Virus record (IMG/VR): IMGVR_UViG_3300018080_000105
Coordinates: 1 to 64,000 of that record
DNA length: 64,000 bases
Source: a virus
Direction: 5' to 3' (one strand)
Made by a program: the position numbers and the translations under genes. Positions 60,326 through 64,000 of this stretch are shown one piece after another (position 1 is the stretch's first letter; each line of letters starts with the position of its first letter). Under the pieces are notes generated by a model. That model was not told where the DNA came from. It ran no database searches and saw only the letters and a list, made by a program, of their open reading frames with translations.

Positions 60326-61243
60326 CTATGTGCCTTTTCGAGGCCGCTTCTTCGGAGTCTTCTTCGGAGTCTTCTTCGGAGTCTTTTTCCGTGGTGGAAT
60401 TTCGGGAACTTTTCGCTTTGGACGTTTCTTTCGCTTGGGTTTCTTCAGTACGTGTTTTGGTGCCTTCTTTTTTCGCTTTTCATTCTTTCCCTCCAACACG
60501 TCCTGCCGGCCACGGGCTCTTTTCTTCCTGCGACGCGGACCTTTTGGTTTACCGTCCGGATGATCTTCCTTCCACAGCACCTTCTCTTCTCTCACCATAG
60601 GCGTCTTACCATCGACGTCGACTGGAATTGGCTGTTCCTCAATCGACGGCAACACGGGAAGATCATCGAGGTCAATCTCCGGAGGCACAATCACTCCGTT
60701 CCGAATATCTTCAGCAATCTGCATGTGAGTGTACGGGTACTCACCGTTCTCGGCTTTCCACTCGTCGTGAACTTGTTGCACAAGATCAGGCAACAACGCC
60801 GCAGAGCCATTGTTGTCGATGACAATGTCACAGTCTTCCGGACGAATTTGACAAGAGTCCACATTCTCCGGCGGATGACGTTGCGACGCATCAACCCAAA
60901 TGGACACATCCACCAGACCGATATCTTTCAACGCCTGCAACTCAGCAGTGCGGCGGATGCCTTCAAGAATGTCATTCTCTTCCAGCATGTCAACGTAGAG
61001 TGTCAAACCGCTGGGCTCGTTGTACTGCCAGATGATGTCGGCCCACTCGGCACGGTGGTTGTGGCGATCATCCCAGCACTCCTCGATGCTCTGATAGCCG
61101 TAAACCGACTTCAAAGTCTCATAGACGACACGTGCCGCGCCTTCGCTGGTGGATTCTTTGTACGCAAGGCCACTGATGCTGGAAAGAATTCGTGCTGTTG
61201 TACCTTTGCCGTGCCGGCCGTAGCCGCAAATCGCAACTGCCAT
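60326..61243 (-). CDS. P-loop nucleotide kinase with histone-H1-like Lys tail (305 aa)
   Basis: Residues 5-16 (ICGYGRHGKGTT) form a Walker A loop, G-x4-GKGT, as in dNMP kinases such as T4 gp1 and related phosphotransferases. Around residue 120-150 'ASQRHPPENVDSCQIRPEDC' and 'DIVIDNNGS' fit the lid and the nucleotide-binding end of this fold. From about residue 220 a highly basic, low-complexity tail follows: 'PRRRKKRARGRQDV', 'KKPKRKKRPKRK', and three TPKK repeats at the end. The tail would bind DNA. Three 12-bp DNA repeats encode the TPKK part. Confidence 0.75.
   Translation of the reverse strand: MAVAICGYGRHGKGTTARILSSISGLAYKESTSEGAARVVYETLKSVYGYQSIEECWDDRHNHRAEWADIIWQYNEPSGLTLYVDMLEENDILEGIRRTAELQALKDIGLVDVSIWVDASQRHPPENVDSCQIRPEDCDIVIDNNGSAALLPDLVQQVHDEWKAENGEYPYTHMQIAEDIRNGVIVPPEIDLDDLPVLPSIEEQPIPVDVDGKTPMVREEKVLWKEDHPDGKPKGPRRRKKRARGRQDVLEGKNEKRKKKAPKHVLKKPKRKKRPKRKVPEIPPRKKTPKKTPKKTPKKRPRKGT
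60347..60382. repeat. Three tandem 12-bp repeats inside kinase gene
   Basis: CTTCTTCGGAGT occurs three times in tandem (60347-60358, 60359-60370, 60371-60382) and encodes the TPKK repeats of the kinase tail. Such repeats can expand or contract by slippage. Confidence 0.85.
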
Positions 61244-62371
61244 TTATCGCACTCCCTGCAGGAAACGGTCCAATGGATGATGCACCAGTGGCTTCCGTTG
61301 ACCTGACAGGTATGAAGACAGCTGACGCATGGAACGATCTGGATCAGCAGCATTTGCCAGCCGATCCTGTGCGGCAGCCTCGCTGATTGCTCGGTCACCG
61401 CGATGCTTGACCGCCCCCACATGGTTTACCAGATTATCGAGCACTCCGCGAGTGTGGTCGTACTGAAACGGAGTCTGATTGATTGCATTCATGTAGACGC
61501 TGCCGGCCTGCTTGGGTTCGCCGTACGGTTTTCCTTTGTACTGGTACTTCAACGGCCCCAGCACATTAGTTGTACGAACATAGTCAGCCGTCAGCTCCTC
61601 GCCAGAGACAATGTCTCGCAGAGCCCGCATCTGGACATACCCGTCACCTTTGACAATTTCAGTGTTCGGACTGTCCGAGTGATTGGTGTAACGAGCGTCA
61701 TCTGATTGTTCATAGACGTGCTTGCCGTCTTCGTTATCCGGCAAAACTGTCATCAGGCGATCAACGATGATGTCGCCATCGCTGAACTTCTGCGCAGCGA
61801 ACAAACCTTTACCGTGAATAGCCGACTCCCCCACACGGACGGACCTCGCGGCCGCCTTTTGCATGTGGATCATCGACGGCTGTCGTCGTTTCTTCTTACG
61901 GATAGCAAACGTCACATGGAACGGATACTGCGGCGGGCCGAGGCCCAGGTTACGACGAAGCTCCATCAGCCCCGGCGACTTGGCTTCCAGCGCCCAGCAC
62001 TTGGAAACACCGTCCCACGTATGCGGTGTGATCTTTCGGACCACGCCCAGGTTGAACCCGAACATTTGCCCGCGTTCTTTGATCCCGTCCGGGCCGCCGA
62101 TCGATTCCAACTCTTCAGGACGCGCCACAGAGATGTGAGCGTTGTACTGCCCGCTGGAGTCCTGTTTCGGTTGCTCGACCCCGGGTTCGTCAAGAGCCTG
62201 AAACGCACCATTCCCGATTGCATTGGGAACGTCAAGCAAAAGCCATCCAGAGTTGGAAAGGTACAGCTTCCCTTTCATCGCATATGACAGCGGGGGACGT
62301 GCGTCCGCCTGTTTATCTCGCTGCGACAATAGAACAGCCGCTTCCCCGATATCGTATAACGATGCAGACAT
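61244..62371 (-). CDS. 2H-phosphoesterase/SET-domain fusion protein (375 aa)
   Basis: Residues about 30-160 hold two H-x-S/T motifs, H79-I-S81 in 'NAHISVARP' and H152-V-T154 in 'FHVTFAIRK', as in 2H phosphoesterases (LigT/Acb1-like), which cleave 2'-5' or cyclic phosphodiesters. Residues about 177-270 are a SET domain: 'IHGKGLFAAQKFSDGDIIV', 'NHSDSPNTEIV' (residues 230-240) and 'GEELTADYV' (residues 257-265), matching the AdoMet and lysine-binding motifs GKGLFA, NHS.PN and GEEL..DY. A K-x-A (HMQKAAARS) lies in the linker. The C-terminal 110 residues are helical. A SET gene in a phage is unusual. Confidence 0.8.
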   Translation of the reverse strand: MSASLYDIGEAAVLLSQRDKQADARPPLSYAMKGKLYLSNSGWLLLDVPNAIGNGAFQALDEPGVEQPKQDSSGQYNAHISVARPEELESIGGPDGIKERGQMFGFNLGVVRKITPHTWDGVSKCWALEAKSPGLMELRRNLGLGPPQYPFHVTFAIRKKKRRQPSMIHMQKAAARSVRVGESAIHGKGLFAAQKFSDGDIIVDRLMTVLPDNEDGKHVYEQSDDARYTNHSDSPNTEIVKGDGYVQMRALRDIVSGEELTADYVRTTNVLGPLKYQYKGKPYGEPKQAGSVYMNAINQTPFQYDHTRGVLDNLVNHVGAVKHRGDRAISEAAAQDRLANAADPDRSMRQLSSYLSGQRKPLVHHPLDRFLQGVR

Positions 62372-62376
62372 ACCAG

Positions 62377-63135
62377 TTACTTAAAAGAGTTGGCGGCACC
62401 TTTGAGCCGGCCTGCCAGCAAAGTGCACCGCAAAAATGTCGCGTCTGAGATACTGCCTTCATGAGCAGCGAAAGAACAATATGTAACCGCCCGGGACTCG
62501 CTATTCGGTAAGTCCCGATCTTCAATGTGAAACCATGCTGACGCGGATACACCTTCTGCCTGGTAAATCTGTTTGATGCCCACGTCGTCCGGAAGGGCGT
62601 CCACATCAAAACGGATTTTGCCCGTACGAGAGATTTCCTGCAATCGTAAAATATAGTCACTGTCCAGTTCGTAATGCACGTAACTGATTGGCTCTTGCTG
62701 CCCTTGTCGCACCTGCAATACCGCCGTCGTCCATCTTGGTGACAGCACACCATTCCACGCCCGCAGGATCAGGAAACGATCGATATTGGTGTTTTCCATT
62801 AAATTGTCGAGCTCGCTTACAACATCCGACCATTCTTCCATGAACGAAGAAAAATCCAAGCTCGCAACTTGGAACTCCATCTCGTTCTCAGCCATCACCC
62901 GTGCTTGGTTGTGCTTCAACACCCCGAGGTAGCCGAAATAAGCGGTGACGCAAACGCCCGCAAAACCAATCCCAGCAACGATGACTTCTGTTGAGAGTTT
63001 GTGATCCTTAAAGGACTGCACTCCGAACGTGATGCCAACCGTCACAAGCACAGAGAGTAACGCTACGACCACGAGAAGAGCTAGATGGGCGGGGAATGTA
63101 AGCGGAAGAACATAATCCTTTTTACGGTCACTCAT
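62377..63135 (-). CDS. Two-helix membrane protein with GAF-like domain (252 aa)
   Basis: ATG 63135 (MSDRKKDYVLPLTFPAHLAL) is chosen over a longer frame. Two transmembrane helices (about residues 14-38 and 50-72) are followed by a cytoplasmic coiled stretch and an alpha/beta domain ('NIDRFLILRAWNGVLSPRWT', 'GVSASAWFHIEDRD', 'YCSFAAHEGSISDA') that resembles a GAF fold. The domain may sense a small ligand. It is followed by the SET fusion gene. Function unknown. Confidence 0.55.
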   Translation of the reverse strand: MSDRKKDYVLPLTFPAHLALLVVVALLSVLVTVGITFGVQSFKDHKLSTEVIVAGIGFAGVCVTAYFGYLGVLKHNQARVMAENEMEFQVASLDFSSFMEEWSDVVSELDNLMENTNIDRFLILRAWNGVLSPRWTTAVLQVRQGQQEPISYVHYELDSDYILRLQEISRTGKIRFDVDALPDDVGIKQIYQAEGVSASAWFHIEDRDLPNSESRAVTYCSFAAHEGSISDATFLRCTLLAGRLKGAANSFK

Positions 63136-63173
63136 CGGCGCTTTGCATCCTTTCGGCGACGACACAACGACAA

Positions 63174-63383
63174 CTATCGGACCCCCTGCCATCCCCGAGC
63201 GACAGGGTCCGGGCTCTCAAAGAGAACCACAACAGCGGCATACTCGGGTACTTCCACTGCTCCACCTCCCCCACCGTAGGCGTTTACCAGATGAGGTTTC
63301 CAAAACTCCCTAACGAATCCATTTCGCTGGATGTTCTCTACCGGTCGGTACCTCGACCAATCCGATAACTGTCGTTGTATCAA
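63174..63383 (-). CDS. Small protein with TTG start, translation-coupled (69 aa)
   Basis: The TTG start overlaps the stop of the preceding gene (TTGA), so coupling could drive its translation. The product has a basic start and a Gly-rich middle (VNAYGGGGGAVEVPEYAAVV). There is no recognisable domain or ribosome site. Real gene status is uncertain. Confidence 0.4.
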   Translation of the reverse strand: MIQRQLSDWSRYRPVENIQRNGFVREFWKPHLVNAYGGGGGAVEVPEYAAVVVLFESPDPVARGWQGVR

Positions 63384-64000
63384 GTACGCCCTAGAAAGGC
63401 GTTCTGCGCTTCAGGTGACATCGCTCGCAATTTTTCCATATTGGCTCGCTGATCGTCCGACAGGAAGGTGCTCCAGACTGACTCTGGCAAAGTCTCCACA
63501 GCCCAGTTTTTCGCACCATCCTTCATCCTATCAAACCAACCTTGTTCGCCAGCATCTGATGTCGCAGGCTGTGGAGCCTGTTCGCCGCTTCCCTGGCTTC
63601 CGAAGAGACCAGAGATCGCGTTCTGTGCTCCTTCACCGAACATCCCCGCACCGGCAGCCGCGGCTCCTGCCCCGCCCAGTCCCAGGGCCGCCATCAGCCA
63701 AGACTCAATCCCGCCATCAGACAACGCACTAATCAACCCGATACCGCCAAGCGTCACGCCGAGCCCAAGTAACCACTTCATTGGCGTGTCCATGTTGTTC
63801 CACATCTCGGGGATCTGTTCCATGCTAAAACCGTTCTTGGCCAGTTCAGCTGTACCAGTTTCCTGCATTCCCGGAGTCATCTCGCCAGTCTCTAACGCTT
63901 TAGCGACTTCCTCGTTGCCCGACCACATGTCTTTGATCTTGGTACCCAAGTCAGTAGCCATCGCCGTCGCTTGCTGCGGCATGGACGCGACGAAATCAGC
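63380..64000 (-). CDS. Glycine-zipper virion-like protein, 5' end outside window
   Basis: The frame is open from the window edge, and the ATG at 63982 has no ribosome site, so the true start is probably upstream of position 64000. The visible part has a helical N-terminus, two hydrophobic glycine-rich segments ('MKWLLGLGVTLGGIGLISAL' and 'LMAALGLGGAGAAAAGAGMF'), an acidic linker and a C-terminal helix ('AMSPEAQNAFLGRT'). This resembles the other membrane-interacting proteins of the region, probably internal head or ejection proteins. Confidence 0.6.
   Translation of the reverse strand, partial: ADFVASMPQQATAMATDLGTKIKDMWSGNEEVAKALETGEMTPGMQETGTAELAKNGFSMEQIPEMWNNMDTPMKWLLGLGVTLGGIGLISALSDGGIESWLMAALGLGGAGAAAAGAGMFGEGAQNAISGLFGSQGSGEQAPQPATSDAGEQGWFDRMKDGAKNWAVETLPESVWSTFLSDDQRANMEKLRAMSPEAQNAFLGRT

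Noticed and set aside
60347-60382. Possible CRISPR-like repeats
   Set aside because: Three 12-bp repeats with no spacers, in frame with TPKK codons of the kinase gene; there is no array structure and no cas genes nearby.
1-64000. tRNA genes or integration sites
   Set aside because: No cloverleaf-like sequence, CCA end or integrase-type gene was noticed by reading; this is not a substitute for a tRNA search, but nothing could be supported.

Overview
The window is one long block of bacteriophage late (virion) genes, with essentially every gene on the minus strand, so transcription runs from about 64,000 down to 1. Contractile-tail proteins (sheath, tube, baseplate J and gp25-like wedge proteins), a compact HK97-type capsid gene, a prohead protease, phage multisubunit RNA polymerase genes and a phage sigma factor all point to a large (probably jumbo or huge) tailed phage of Caudoviricetes with myovirus morphology. 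Base composition is moderately GC-rich, genes are tightly packed (ATGA, TAATG and TTGA overlaps are common), and AGGAGG-type ribosome sites precede most starts. The host cannot be identified from the sequence. Signal peptides and a Cys-rich secreted protein fit a bacterium with an export system; a planctomycete host is only a weak guess. Terminase and portal were not recognised and probably lie outside.

Layout in coordinate order. 1-6.7 kb: distal tail and baseplate (unknown tail proteins, a tail-protein-I-like gene, baseplate J, gp25-like). 6.7-10.8 kb: a phage sigma factor embedded among baseplate or tail genes, a hub-like protein and a tube-like initiator. 10.8-16.1 kb: tape measure preceded by a G/GT chaperone pair with a candidate -1 frameshift. 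16.1-22.4 kb: OB-fold spike or hub protein, tail tube and very large tail sheath, separated by strong hairpins. 22.4-26.6 kb: neck and tail-completion genes. 26.7-28.3 kb: small membrane or zinc-binding proteins. 28.3-34.0 kb: head operon (MCP, decoration protein, acidic scaffold-like protein, prohead protease) in the T4 gene 21-22-23 order. 34-43 kb: head-associated or ejected proteins, an HNH endonuclease and the C-terminal half of RNA polymerase beta-prime. 43-49 kb: a second HNH gene and a giant beta/beta-prime-N fusion. 49-54.5 kb: glycine-zipper proteins, twin KOW-like proteins, an SNase-like nuclease, a secreted Cys-rich protein and tandem paralogs. 54.6-58 kb: a secreted trypsin-like protease, a matrixin-like metalloprotease with a cysteine-switch-like propeptide and a permuted NlpC/P60-like hydrolase. 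58-64 kb: a HAD/glycine-zipper fusion, a nucleotide kinase with a histone-H1-like tail, a 2H-phosphoesterase/SET fusion, a membrane GAF-like protein and an incomplete glycine-zipper protein.

How the parts may work together. The prohead protease and many surrounding head proteins carry a recurrent K-x-A tripeptide, usually after an acidic or hydrophobic residue. It is dense in the scaffold-like protein, lies near the N-terminus of the capsid protein, sits in inter-domain linkers of multidomain proteins and is rare in tail proteins. I infer that K-x-A is the phage's maturation cleavage signal and that many enzymes encoded here (possibly RNA polymerase, SET, HAD and kinase proteins) may be packaged or matured with the head. 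The SET methyltransferase gene directly follows the kinase gene whose product ends in a Lys-rich TPKK tail, an arrangement that resembles a miniature chromatin-modifying pair. These are inferences from sequence reading; no database search was possible.
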